Positions 10,469 through 18,212 of a stretch of 38,387 nt of DNA are shown here, piece by piece. The DNA lies in NCBI GenBank assembly GCA_937958625.1, contig CALGNO010000031.1, positions 1 through 38,387 of the forward strand, in the 5' to 3' direction. The notes under the pieces are model-generated. The model was not told the DNA's origin, searched no databases, and saw only the letters and a list, made by a program, of their open reading frames with translations. Source of the DNA: an uncultured Neomegalonema sp. GTDB lineage: Bacteria; Pseudomonadota; Alphaproteobacteria; Rhodobacterales; Rhodobacteraceae. The position numbers were made by a program, and so were the translations under genes. Numbering within the stretch: the first letter of the stretch is position 1; each line of letters starts with the position of its first letter.

Positions 10469-11404
10469 ATGACGGATTTCGAGCGGGCGGTGCAGGACTA
10501 TAACACCCGCCGTCCCGGCCTCGCGGCGCATCGAGGGGCGCGGTATGGCAGGCAGAACATGATCATGGCGCTGCTCGCGCTGGCACTTTTCGCCGTGGCC
10601 TTCTCCCTGCTGCGCCGAGGCTGGGTCGGCACGGCGGTCGCGACCGTCTTTATCGGCGTGATCGCGCTCGGCATCGTCTTCACCGTGATCCGGTTCAACG
10701 CTGACAGCCCCGGCGAGGAGGCGCGCGAAGCGATGCGCCAAAGCCTCTTCCCCGCCCTGTTTCCGCAGATCGAGGGCCTGACCCTCAGCCCCGATACCAG
10801 GGGATTCTACGATGAAATTCCCGATGCCCTGAAACCCGGCGGCGACCGGGCTGGCTGGGGCGATTTGATCGAGGGCCGCTATCGCGGCCTGCCCATCGCG
10901 ATCAACGAAGTCCGCGTCTCGCAGTCCACCGAACGCAACGGTCACCGCGAGACCTTCGTGGTCTTCGAAGGCATCGCCATCCGAACCGCCCTGTCCCGCC
11001 CCGTGCCAGCATTGATCGTCGCCCAAGAGCCGGAGGAACCGGAGCGATGGCTGTCGGCTGTCTTGCCGGGTGGTCCGGCGATGCCGAGGCTGGAGACCGG
11101 GGATCCGGGCTTTGATTCGGTCTTCGAGGCCTATGCCAGCGATGCCGGTTTCGCGCGCGGTATCCTGAACGACGAGGGCCGCGCCGCGCTTCTCGACCTC
11201 AAACATAAGTATAGCAAGGGCCGCCTGCAACTGGCCGCGCAGGACGATGCGGCCTGGCTGCTGTTCGAGCATGACCGCGACTTCTTCGAACTGCCGCCCT
11301 TGGAGCGGGATTTCGATGCGGATGCAGATGGGCGACGGCTGCGCGCCGAGATGCATGGCATGTTGGAGATGATCGACGCGGTTCGCGATTTGCTCGCGAA
11401 ATAG
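10469..11404 (+). CDS. DUF3137-like membrane protein
   Basis: The 311-residue protein starts with a short cytoplasmic segment and two hydrophobic helices at about residues 31-68. A long soluble domain follows. The order of elements in that domain (a paired-helix N-terminus, a GRYRGLPIAINEVRVSQ strand region, VVFEGIAIRT, a GDPGFDSVFEAYASD motif, and a C-terminal FELPPLERDF) fits the uncharacterised DUF3137 family. No catalytic motif is evident. The start is secure, with GAGGAGG seven bases upstream of the ATG. It converges with dacB with one base between the stops. Function is unknown. Confidence 0.75.
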   Translation: MTDFERAVQDYNTRRPGLAAHRGARYGRQNMIMALLALALFAVAFSLLRRGWVGTAVATVFIGVIALGIVFTVIRFNADSPGEEAREAMRQSLFPALFPQIEGLTLSPDTRGFYDEIPDALKPGGDRAGWGDLIEGRYRGLPIAINEVRVSQSTERNGHRETFVVFEGIAIRTALSRPVPALIVAQEPEEPERWLSAVLPGGPAMPRLETGDPGFDSVFEAYASDAGFARGILNDEGRAALLDLKHKYSKGRLQLAAQDDAAWLLFEHDRDFFELPPLERDFDADADGRRLRAEMHGMLEMIDAVRDLLAK

Positions 11405-11405
11405 C

Positions 11406-12890
11406 TTACTCGACCAGACTTGTCGCGCGGACGAAGCCCGGAACGCCAGTGACCGGCGCGGCGGCGAAGAGGGTCGGCATCGGCTGGGCTTGAACCACCG
11501 GCACCGTGATCGGCGCTGCCGCCGCCACCGCGACTGCCGTCCCGGCAGGCCACTGATCGGCAACCCATTCGCTCAGGACCAGATGCTCGAACCGGCGCGC
11601 CGTGCCCATCCAATGCTTGCTCGGCAGGCTCGATCGATCCGCATCGGCGAGCGCCCGGTTGCGGGCATCATTCGCCATGATCGCAAAGATCATCTCGCGC
11701 CCGCCGACGGTCAGAAACCCGGCATAGCCGCGGACGAATCGCATAGTGCCCATCTTGCCGCGCAGGGTAAAGGCCTGATAGCCCGCCGGATCATTGTTGC
11801 GATGCAGGTCGGTAAAGCGGGTGCCAAAGCGCAGGTAACCAAGGCGCAGGATCGCGGCCATCTGGCGCGGCGTGGCCCGTGAACGGGTGCTGAGGCCGGA
11901 ATGATTGACGAGCCGGAACCCCTTCCACCCCGCGCCACCCGGATCACCGATCGCGGATTTGAGCCAACTCGAGGTCCGCCAGGCCGCATTGCCCAGCGAT
12001 GCCGGAGCCGGCCCGATGGCCCGGTTGGACAGCGCGCCCATCGCCTCGGCGGTCAGGTTGGTGGACCGGTTCATCATCCGGCGCAGGATCGCGCGCACCG
12101 GGGCGCTGCGATGGCTGGCGATGGTCTGGCCGCTCAGGGTTTGTGCGGCGCGAACGGGGTCCGGCAGGTCGATTCCATGCCGCGCCGCATGTCGATGCAG
12201 GCGCAGGGCGGCCCATTTTCCCGGCTCTTTCACGGTGCGGCGGCTGCCCGCGACCGTGCGCAGATTATAGTCGAGGTTCAGGCCGCTGATCGCCGGATTA
12301 TAGTGGGCGTTTGCGGGCTGAACCGGGTCGATATGCCGGGTGCGGGGCAGGGCACCGGCCTCGAAGGTCAGCGTGCCGGTGATTCCCCGAATCCCCTGCG
12401 CCGCCATTTGCCGGACCAGCGTTTCAAGATCGCGCGAGCGCAGGCTTGGGTCACCGCTGCCGACCAGTTGCAGGTCGCCATCCAGAATGCCGCCGCTCAC
12501 CGCGCCGTTCGTGACCAGCCGGGTCGTAAAGCGATGCTCCTCGCCCAGGGTCGCGAGGCTCACAAGCGTCGTCGGAATTTTTGCCAGCGATGCCGGGATA
12601 AAGGCCTCATCGGCATTATGGGCCGACAGGATTTCGCCGGTCACGGCATCCATCAGCACAAAGCCCTGGCGACCCGTGGGTTGCTGGCCCGCGAAAATCG
12701 CCGCCGAGGCCGATGGCTCCGCATCATTGACGGCCTGTTCCCATGCGGGGCGCTCGGGCGCGGCGGCCCGGTCATTCAGCGCCTCGTGCCAGGGCGCGCG
12801 ATTTTCCGGAGGCGTGGCCTGCGCCGTCGTCGCCATGGCAAGTGTCGCCAATCCGGCGATAAATCCAAGTCTGCTGTGCCGTTTTGCCAT
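11406..12890 (-). CDS. dacB: D-alanyl-D-alanine carboxypeptidase/endopeptidase (PBP4 family)
   Basis: This is a periplasmic class C penicillin-binding protein that trims or cleaves peptidoglycan peptides. Of its 494 residues, the first ~25 are a signal peptide ending near AQA. The Ser101-x-x-Lys104 motif lies in PASLAKIPTT, and the SxN motif is Ser276-Thr-Asn278. The third motif, normally Lys-Thr-Gly, reads Lys379-Met-Gly381 (LRGKMGTMRF), an unusual substitution at the oxyanion/carboxylate-binding strand. The remaining PBP4 landmarks are present (GDLQLVGSGDPSL, LNLDYNL, NHSGLS). The long C-terminal tail after residue 440 is Ala/Pro/Val-rich. The protein may be active with altered affinity or impaired. 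It converges on the DUF3137-like gene. Confidence 0.9.
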   Translation of the reverse strand: MAKRHSRLGFIAGLATLAMATTAQATPPENRAPWHEALNDRAAAPERPAWEQAVNDAEPSASAAIFAGQQPTGRQGFVLMDAVTGEILSAHNADEAFIPASLAKIPTTLVSLATLGEEHRFTTRLVTNGAVSGGILDGDLQLVGSGDPSLRSRDLETLVRQMAAQGIRGITGTLTFEAGALPRTRHIDPVQPANAHYNPAISGLNLDYNLRTVAGSRRTVKEPGKWAALRLHRHAARHGIDLPDPVRAAQTLSGQTIASHRSAPVRAILRRMMNRSTNLTAEAMGALSNRAIGPAPASLGNAAWRTSSWLKSAIGDPGGAGWKGFRLVNHSGLSTRSRATPRQMAAILRLGYLRFGTRFTDLHRNNDPAGYQAFTLRGKMGTMRFVRGYAGFLTVGGREMIFAIMANDARNRALADADRSSLPSKHWMGTARRFEHLVLSEWVADQWPAGTAVAVAAAAPITVPVVQAQPMPTLFAAAPVTGVPGFVRATSLVE

Positions 12891-13121
12891 CCGGGCCCCC
12901 AGTGGTTTGAGGGCACGATAGGAACTGGAGGTTTATATTTGGTACTCAGGAGGCAACCCCCGATAGGCACAATTGCAGCTATCGGAGAATGAAATCATCG
13001 ACACCCCCCCCTCGGTGAACAGAGCGCAATCGCGCAGCCTGACAGCGTCTTCGCGCAGGCAGTAACGGGACGGAATAAAACATAAAAAATCTGTAGAATA
13101 AGCATCCACCTCCGCTGCCGC

Positions 13122-13763
13122 CTATGCCGCCGCCAGCACCCGGCGCGCGAGGGCATCGCAATCGGACAGCGCCTCGTCCACCGGATGCGTGCCCCGCTGG
13201 CGATGGCCGGGGGGCAATCCGGGACGCAGGGGAGAAAACCGCCGAGGGGGTTTCCCCGCCCGTACCATCCGATCCCGCCGCGCGATCCACCGCGACAGCC
13301 GCCGCGCCTGTCCCGGCAAATCATCCAGCGCCCGCTGCACGGCCTCGATCCGCCGTGCCATCGCGCGCCCATCCACCGGATCATCCGCCGAGGCGATAGT
13401 GGGCATGGCGCGCCCGGGACTGTCCGCGCCCATCACGGTAATGCGCGGACCGGTGAGCGCCCGCCGCACGCCGAACCGCTTCAGCGGCTCGATCACCCGA
13501 AACGACGCCAAACGCTCGCCGGTCCTGCGCTCAAGACCGACCGGCCCCGGCCTCGGCGCACGCTCCGTCACCGTCACGCCCCGTGCCGCAATCACGATCA
13601 GACGCCGAACCGCCGCCTCCGCAGGCCGCAAAACGCGCAGCGCCGCAAGATAAACCCCGCGCCGCAGCATCCCGCCGGATGACATCCCGAGACCGGCCAC
13701 AAGCACAGCCAAAAGGCCCAATAAGGCCCCCCGCTGCCGCTCTATCGCCAAATCCCAATCCAC
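13122..13763 (-). CDS. Unknown protein with N-terminal membrane helix
   Basis: I do not recognise a named family. The 213-residue reading starts at the GTG at 13763 (VDWDLAIERQRGALLGL). A hydrophobic helix at about residues 12-28 follows, then the stretch LRVLRPAEAAVRRLIVIAARG. The rest is Arg- and Pro-rich and probably cytoplasmic. An open frame continues to 13877, but a plausible promoter lies inside that extension. This, together with AAGG just before the GTG, favours the shorter form. The codon pattern looks coding, with strong third-position GC. It lies between dacB and the promoter region of ffh. Confidence 0.6.
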   Translation of the reverse strand: MDWDLAIERQRGALLGLLAVLVAGLGMSSGGMLRRGVYLAALRVLRPAEAAVRRLIVIAARGVTVTERAPRPGPVGLERRTGERLASFRVIEPLKRFGVRRALTGPRITVMGADSPGRAMPTIASADDPVDGRAMARRIEAVQRALDDLPGQARRLSRWIARRDRMVRAGKPPRRFSPLRPGLPPGHRQRGTHPVDEALSDCDALARRVLAAA

Positions 13764-13799
13764 CGCGCCTTGCACCTCACTTAAGAACGATAAGGGAAC

Positions 13800-13828
13800 A
13801 AATATGTCGTTTATGACGCGCATGTCAA
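13800..13828 (-). promoter_or_regulatory. Candidate promoter of the unknown gene at 13122
   Basis: On the minus strand, TTGACA (13828-13823) is followed after 17 bases by ATATTT (13805-13800). Transcription from it would give a leader of about 30 bases before the GTG start at 13763. The -10 match is weak. Confidence 0.35.
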
Positions 13829-13980
13829 GCATATCGTAGAGTGGGGGAAGGGAGCGCGCCAAGGCACGGATCACCACAAGCCGCCGATGGGTTGTGGGTC
13901 ACTTTGAATTGCAGGTTCCTGGGACGGAGCGGTCGCTCTGAAAAAAGCCAGATTGGCGGGGTTTGGCCAGATTCTTCCGT

Positions 13981-14080
13981 TGAGACGTCGGCGCGAAGCG
14001 TCGACAAGCGCCGTTCCGCCCCCACGCGGCGGCGCTCCGCGCCACCCCTCGGAACGGCGCGTCTCTCGATTGAGAGACCG
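13981..14080 (+). repeat. Dispersed GC-rich palindromic repeat, copy A
   Basis: The core carries GACAAGCGCCGTT, then CCCCCACGCGGCGGCGCT, then GCGCCACCCCTCGGAACGGC. The outer parts GCGCCGTTCCG and CGGAACGGCGC are inverted relative to each other. The copy ends with its own small hairpin, TCTCTC-GATT-GAGAGA (14062-14077). The same core recurs in the same orientation at 36499 and 36831. Confidence 0.7.
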
Positions 14081-14150
14081 CCTTGGGCACACAGCCGCGA
14101 TCGGCGACACGCCCGCAATCAAGTGAATTTCGGGATTTCGAACCGTCCCA

Positions 14151-14179
14151 TTGACACGCCGCTCCCACCGGCGTATCCC
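14151..14179 (+). promoter_or_regulatory. Candidate ffh promoter
   Basis: TTGACA at 14151-14156 is followed after 17 bases by TATCCC at 14174-14179. This predicts a start near 14186 and a leader of about 100 bases. Confidence 0.5.
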
Positions 14180-14189
14180 CCGCCCAACT

Positions 14190-14261
14190 CTGGAAGCCCC
14201 GATACGCTTCCGGTCCTTGTGATGAGGATCGACACCCACCAGCGCGTTGCGCCCGTGGGTG
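14190..14261 (+). promoter_or_regulatory. Structured ffh leader with two hairpins
   Basis: Hairpin 1 (14190-14213) pairs CTGGAAGC with GCTTCCGG around an 8-base loop. Hairpin 2 (14233-14261) pairs CACCCAC with GTGGGTG and, inside, GCGC with GCGC around a GTT loop. The Shine-Dalgarno region begins a few bases later. Function is not known. Confidence 0.4.
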
Positions 14262-14287
14262 CGTTCGTCGTTTGAAGTGAGGCGCGC

Positions 14288-15799
14288 ATGTTCGAGTCCC
14301 TCTCAGACCGCCTTGGCGGTGTCCTCGACAAGCTCACCCGGCAGGGTGCGCTGCGCGATGAGGATGTCTCCACCGCCCTGCGCGAGGTCCGCACCGCGCT
14401 GCTCGAGGCCGATGTCTCGCTGCCCATCGCCCGCGATTTCATCGAGCGGGTCCGCGTCAAGGCCGTCGGGCAAGAGGTCACCAAGTCGATCCAGCCGGGC
14501 CAGCAGGTCGTCAAAATCGTCAATGACGAGCTGGTCTCGATGCTGCGCGGCGGCGATGACCCCGAAAAAGTCGCCCGCGACAGCGCGCTCAAGGTCGACA
14601 ACCCGCCCTCTCCGATCCTCATGGTCGGCCTGCAAGGCTCGGGTAAAACGACGACTACCGCAAAAATCGCCAAACGCCTGACCGAGCGCGAGCGCAAGCG
14701 CGTGCTGATGGCGTCCCTTGACACCCGCCGTCCGGCGGCGATGGAGCAGCTTGCGATTCTCGGCGCGCAGATCGGCGTCGATACCCTGCCGATCCAGCCC
14801 GGCCAGACCGCCGTGCAGATCGCCAAGCGCGCTCTGACCCAAGCCAAGCTGTCCGGCTATGACGTCGTGATGCTCGACACCGCCGGTCGCCTGCATGTCG
14901 ATGACGAGCTGATGGCCGAGGTGGAGGCCGTCCGCGACGTGGCCCAGCCCCGCGAGACCCTGCTCGTGGTCGACTCGCTGACCGGCCAAGACGCCGTGAA
15001 CGTCGCCGAGAACTTCGATGGCCGCGTCGGTATCTCGGGCGTCGTGCTGACCCGGATGGATGGCGACGGGCGCGGCGGCGCGGCGCTCTCCATGCGCGCT
15101 GTCACCGGCAAGCCGATCAAGCTGGTCGGCGTCGGCGAGAAGATGGACGCGCTGGAGGAATTCGTCCCCGACCGCGTCGCGGGCCGTATCCTCGGCATGG
15201 GCGACGTCGTCGGCCTCGTGGAAAAGGCGCAGGAGCAGATCGAGGCTGAACAGGCCGAAAAGCAAGCCAAGCGCATGATGGCGGGCCGCTTCGACATGAA
15301 CGACCTGCTCAGCCAGTTCCAGCAGATGCAGAAAATGGGCGGCATGGGCGGCCTGATGGGCATGTTGCCCGGTGTCGGCAAGATGAAAAAGCAGATGGAT
15401 GCGTCGGGCATGGACGATTCCATCATCAACCGCCAGATCGCCATCATCCAGTCGATGACCAAGCAAGAGCGCAAGAAACCCGACCTGCTCGCCGCCTCGC
15501 GCAAGAAACGCATTGCGGCGGGGGCGGGCGTGCCGGTCTCCGAGATCAACAAGCTGATGAAGATGCACCGCCAGATGGCCGACATGATGAAAAAAGTCGG
15601 CAAGATGGGCAAGGGCAAGGCCGGGATGCGCCAGCTTGCCGGCATGTTCGGCGGCGCGGGCGGGCTGCCCCCCGGTGCGGGCGGCGGCGCGATGCCTCCC
15701 GGCGGTATGCCCTCGCTTCCCCCCGGCGGTTTGCCGGGCATGGGACCGGGTGGCTCCACGCTGCCCCCGGGCCTGGCAGGGTTCGGCAAGAAGAAATGA
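14288..15799 (+). CDS. ffh: Signal recognition particle protein Ffh (SRP54)
   Basis: This GTPase subunit of SRP targets nascent membrane and secretory proteins to FtsY and the translocon. The 503-residue protein has the N domain, then the G domain with P-loop GLQGSGKTTT near residue 116, DTAGRL and TRMDGDGRGG. It also has a methionine-rich M domain (NDLLSQFQQMQKMGGMGGLMGMLPG). The C-terminal tail after about residue 445 is Gly/Pro/Met-rich low complexity. AAGTGAGG lies seven bases before the ATG. It heads the cluster leading to rpsP, rimM, trmD and rplS. Its stop overlaps the next start in ATGA. Confidence 0.98.
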   Translation: MFESLSDRLGGVLDKLTRQGALRDEDVSTALREVRTALLEADVSLPIARDFIERVRVKAVGQEVTKSIQPGQQVVKIVNDELVSMLRGGDDPEKVARDSALKVDNPPSPILMVGLQGSGKTTTTAKIAKRLTERERKRVLMASLDTRRPAAMEQLAILGAQIGVDTLPIQPGQTAVQIAKRALTQAKLSGYDVVMLDTAGRLHVDDELMAEVEAVRDVAQPRETLLVVDSLTGQDAVNVAENFDGRVGISGVVLTRMDGDGRGGAALSMRAVTGKPIKLVGVGEKMDALEEFVPDRVAGRILGMGDVVGLVEKAQEQIEAEQAEKQAKRMMAGRFDMNDLLSQFQQMQKMGGMGGLMGMLPGVGKMKKQMDASGMDDSIINRQIAIIQSMTKQERKKPDLLAASRKKRIAAGAGVPVSEINKLMKMHRQMADMMKKVGKMGKGKAGMRQLAGMFGGAGGLPPGAGGGAMPPGGMPSLPPGGLPGMGPGGSTLPPGLAGFGKKK

Positions 15800-16293
15800 C
15801 CCCGCCCGTCCTCACCACCGAGCGCCTAACCCTGCGCGGCCCCCGCGAGGCCGATTTCGAGCGGTTCGCGGCGTTTTATGCCACGGATCGGTCGTGCCAT
15901 ATCGGCGGGCCGCTCGCGCCCTATGCGGCCTGGACGGTGTTTGCCGGTGATATCGGTCACTGGCAGATGAAGGGCTTCGGGTTCTGGTCGGTCGATTTCG
16001 GCGATGAGTATGTCGGCACGGTCGGTATCCACTACCCGCCCCACCATGCCGATCTCGAACTCGGCTGGAGCGTCTTCGCCCATGCCGAGGGCAAGGGTAT
16101 CGCCCGCGAGGCGGCGGAGGCCGCGCGCGGCTGGGCCTATGCCAGCCTGCCACCCCAGCGGCTCGTCAGCTATATCGCCAATGACAATGACCGGTCGATC
16201 CGGCTGGCCGAGCGCATGGGTGCGGTGCGCGAGTCTGCGGCTCCGGCCCATGACCTGAACTCCGGCACCTGGCTGCATCCGGTGCCCGCATGA
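15796..16293 (+). CDS. GNAT family N-acetyltransferase (RimJ/RimL type), tandem copy 1
   Basis: This 165-residue GNAT protein begins TPPVLTTERLTLRGP, the classic RimJ/RimL-like first strand. It continues with LGWSVFAHAEGKGIAREAAEAARGWA, the acetyl-CoA-binding motif A with the G-K-G-I-A pattern, and ANDNDRSIRLAERMGA. The acceptor is unknown. Its start overlaps the ffh stop by four bases, and its stop overlaps the next start in the same way, so translation is probably coupled. It is clearly related to the following gene, with near-identical first fifteen residues, which indicates a tandem duplication that has since diverged. Confidence 0.93.
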   Translation: MTPPVLTTERLTLRGPREADFERFAAFYATDRSCHIGGPLAPYAAWTVFAGDIGHWQMKGFGFWSVDFGDEYVGTVGIHYPPHHADLELGWSVFAHAEGKGIAREAAEAARGWAYASLPPQRLVSYIANDNDRSIRLAERMGAVRESAAPAHDLNSGTWLHPVPA

Positions 16294-16817
16294 CCCCGCC
16301 CATCCTCACCACCGAGCGCCTGACCCTGCGCGGCTTGTCCCTCGCCGATGCGCCCGCCTTCGCGCGGTTTTTCGCGTCGGATCATTCGGCGTTCTACGGC
16401 GGCCCGATCCATGCCGAGGAAAGCTGGCGCAAGCTGTCGATGTATGCGGGCCACTGGACCCTGCGCGGCTATGGCCCCTGGGCGCTGACCCTGACCGAGA
16501 CCGGCGAGACCATCGGCATGGTCGGCCCTTGGTATCCCGACGGCTGGCCAGAACCGGAAATCACGTACTTCCTGCTCGAAGAACACGGCGGCAAAGGCTA
16601 CGCGACCGAGGCTGTGCGCGCCTCCCTCGACTGGTGTTTCGCCAAGGGCTGGACCCGCGTCATGAGCGCCGTGGCCGAGGCCAATACCCCGTCGATCCGC
16701 ATCGTCGAGCGCCTCGGCGCAACCGACGAGGGCATGACCATCATTCCGCCCGACCGCGCCATGCGCATCTACCGCTACCCACGGCCCCACGCTCAAAAGA
16801 CTGGAACAGCCGCATGA
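16290..16817 (+). CDS. GNAT family N-acetyltransferase (RimJ/RimL type), tandem copy 2
   Basis: The 175-residue paralogue of the preceding gene starts TPPILTTERLTLRGL. Motif A is EEHGGKGYATEAVRASLDW, and the downstream EANTPSIRIVERLGA element matches the family. Sequence between the shared motifs has diverged considerably from copy 1, so the two probably act on different acceptors. It is joined to both neighbours by 4-base overlaps (16290 and 16814), making an ffh-GNAT-GNAT-unknown run that is likely one transcript. No substrate can be named. Confidence 0.93.
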   Translation: MTPPILTTERLTLRGLSLADAPAFARFFASDHSAFYGGPIHAEESWRKLSMYAGHWTLRGYGPWALTLTETGETIGMVGPWYPDGWPEPEITYFLLEEHGGKGYATEAVRASLDWCFAKGWTRVMSAVAEANTPSIRIVERLGATDEGMTIIPPDRAMRIYRYPRPHAQKTGTAA

Positions 16818-17344
16818 GCAACGAACTGTCTTCCAAGGCAATATCGGCCCTGAAAGCCATGATCGGCAAGCCGATCTCGGCCATCTATGGCCATCAGGTC
16901 CATGCCGAACCCCTGCGGTCCAGCGCATCCCTGCCCAAGGGCGCGATCTGGCTCGGCACCGGCACGGATTTCATCACCTTCGAGACCGAGCACAAAACCT
17001 CGAAGGGCGATCAGGATTACCACCTGCTCGACATCAAGCGCGGCGACATGCCCCTCGACCTGCCTTTCAACGTGCGCTCCGGGGCCATCGGTCCCTGCTC
17101 GCTGATCGAGCTGGCCATGCCGGGGGTCGAGCTGGTCAGCATCGACATCATCCGCATGACCGCCGAACTCGACGACGTCGTCACCTACGACAACGCCCTG
17201 ACCTTACGTTTTGACGATGACAGTGCCGTCACCATCGGCACCGAACACGACTCCATCCTCGCTGCCCTGATCGTCCGCAAGGGCGAGGCGCAGTCGAACG
17301 ATCCCGAATTCGAGAAACTCGAAACCCGAATGACCCTGAAATAA
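16814..17344 (+). CDS. Unknown conserved-looking protein in the ffh-rpsP run
   Basis: I do not recognise this 176-residue protein. It has no signal peptide or membrane segment and looks like an acidic, mostly beta-sheet cytoplasmic protein. Features include AIWLGTGTDFITFETEH, LIELAMPGVELVSIDI and ALTLRFDDDSAVTIGTEHDSILAAL. The last resembles the beta-rich domains of small proteins that bind another protein rather than catalyse. The ATG overlaps the preceding GNAT stop in ATGA, supporting translational coupling. rpsP follows after 25 bases. The reading frame shows normal host codon bias. Confidence 0.7.
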   Translation: MSNELSSKAISALKAMIGKPISAIYGHQVHAEPLRSSASLPKGAIWLGTGTDFITFETEHKTSKGDQDYHLLDIKRGDMPLDLPFNVRSGAIGPCSLIELAMPGVELVSIDIIRMTAELDDVVTYDNALTLRFDDDSAVTIGTEHDSILAALIVRKGEAQSNDPEFEKLETRMTLK

Positions 17345-17369
17345 GATACTCAGATAAGGACTTACCGAT

Positions 17370-17810
17370 ATGGCTACCGTTATTCGTCTCGCCCGTGGCG
17401 GCTCCAAGAAACGCCCGTTCTATCGCATCGTCGTCGCCGACAGCCGCATGGCCCGCGATGGCCGCTTCATCGAGAAAGTGGGCACCTACAACCCGCTGCT
17501 CGCCAAGGACAATGAAGAGCGCGTGAAAATGGACATCGAGCGCATCAAGGAATGGATGGGCAAAGGTGCCAAGCCGACCGACCGCGTCGCCCGCTTCCTC
17601 GAAGCGGCTGGCGAAATGCCCAAGACCGAGCGCAACAACCCCAACAAGGCGAAACCCGGCAAGAAAGCCGAAGAACGCGTGCAGGAAAAGGCTGACAAGG
17701 CCGAAGCCCTGAAGGCCGCCGAGGAAGAGGCGAAAAACGCCCCCGCCGAGGAAGCACCGGCAGAAGAAGCCGCCGCCGAGGACGCCCCGGCTGAAGAAGC
17801 CGCCAGCTGA
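17370..17810 (+). CDS. rpsP: 30S ribosomal protein S16
   Basis: The first ~80 residues ([20 protein letters not shown] through [13 protein letters not shown]) are canonical bS16, a small-subunit assembly protein. The protein is 146 residues because of a C-terminal extension. The extension is first Lys/Glu-rich, then a run of Ala-Glu-Pro repeats ([15 protein letters not shown]). Such tails are known in alphaproteobacterial S16 but vary in length. AAGGA precedes the ATG. In the common bacterial order rpsP is followed by rimM, trmD and rplS. Here a 400-base gap and several accessory genes come between rpsP and rimM. Confidence 0.98.
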   Translation: MATVIRLARGGSKKRPFYRIVVADSRMARDGRFIEKVGTYNPLLAKDNEERVKMDIERIKEWMGKGAKPTDRVARFLEAAGEMPKTERNNPNKAKPGKKAEERVQEKADKAEALKAAEEEAKNAPAEEAPAEEAAAEDAPAEEAAS

Positions 17811-17845
17811 TCGAACGCATCCTGTTCGCTTATTGGATCAGTCAT

Positions 17846-17864
17846 GCTCGGGCTTGGCCCGAGC
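17846..17864 (+). terminator. Hairpin after rpsP, possible terminator
   Basis: Arms GCTCGGGC (17846-17853) and GCCCGAGC (17857-17864) pair perfectly around TTG. There is no T tract, so it may be an attenuator or processing structure rather than a full terminator. Its right arm runs into the tandem repeat. Confidence 0.4.
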
Positions 17865-17961
17865 AAGCGCAGCGCCGCGTGGACCCGAGCAAGCGCAGCG
17901 CCGCGTGGACCCGAGCAAGCGCAGCGCCGCGTGGACCCGAGCAAGCGCAGCGCCGCGTGGA
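17858..17961 (+). repeat. Four perfect 26-base tandem repeats
   Basis: The unit begins CCCGAGCAAGCGCAGCGCCG and is repeated head-to-tail at 17858, 17884, 17910 and 17936 with no visible differences. No unique spacers separate the units, so it is not CRISPR. The first unit overlaps the right arm of the post-rpsP hairpin, from which it may have grown by slippage. Confidence 0.9.
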
Positions 17962-17977
17962 ATGACAAACGTCCGAT

Positions 17978-18067
17978 CCTTCGAGACACGGGCTTTGCCC
18001 GTTCCTCAGGATGAGGTCAGTCCTTCAGTCTCCTCATGCTGAGGAGGGCTGAAAGCCCGTCTCGAAG
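17978..18067 (+). repeat. REP-like palindrome, copy 1
   Basis: The element starts CCTTCGAGAC and ends GTCTCGAAG, with inner arms CCTCAGGATGAGG and CCTCATGCTGAGG. It is an imperfect palindrome of about 90 bases. Related copies lie at 23078, 23247, 28801 and 30168, all outside genes. Confidence 0.8.
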
Positions 18068-18212
18068 CATGATTTTATGAATCGGCGGTTTGTCAGCGAT
18101 CTGAGGCCACATCCCCGACCGGCATCGCATCCCCCAAGGAGGCGGTGCCGAGCCGGGGCCTCGCTGTACGGGGCATCGAGCGCCACCCCAGACCCGCTCA
18201 AATGAAAGGGCG

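Larger units (their letters stand above)
13764..14287. other. Intergenic region upstream of ffh
   Basis: This 524-base gap contains the candidate promoter of the divergent unknown gene, one copy of a GC-rich dispersed repeat (13981-14080), the candidate ffh promoter (14151-14179) and two stable hairpins in the presumed ffh leader. Open frames across the repeat have no protein-like character. Confidence 0.6.
17811..18212. other. Repeat-filled gap after rpsP
   Basis: The 402 bases hold a GC hairpin, four tandem 26-base repeats, one REP-like palindrome and about 140 bases without recognised features before the next gene. No coding frame here looks real. Confidence 0.6.

Noticed and set aside
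13841-14275. 144-codon plus-strand frame upstream of ffh
   Set aside because: It runs across a dispersed repeat and the ffh promoter, and has no protein-like features.
14303-15568. 421-codon minus-strand frame opposite ffh
   Set aside because: Its His/Leu/Asp-rich sequence mirrors the ffh codons and has no family resemblance.
17858-17961. Possible CRISPR array
   Set aside because: Units are head-to-tail without spacers, and no cas genes are present.
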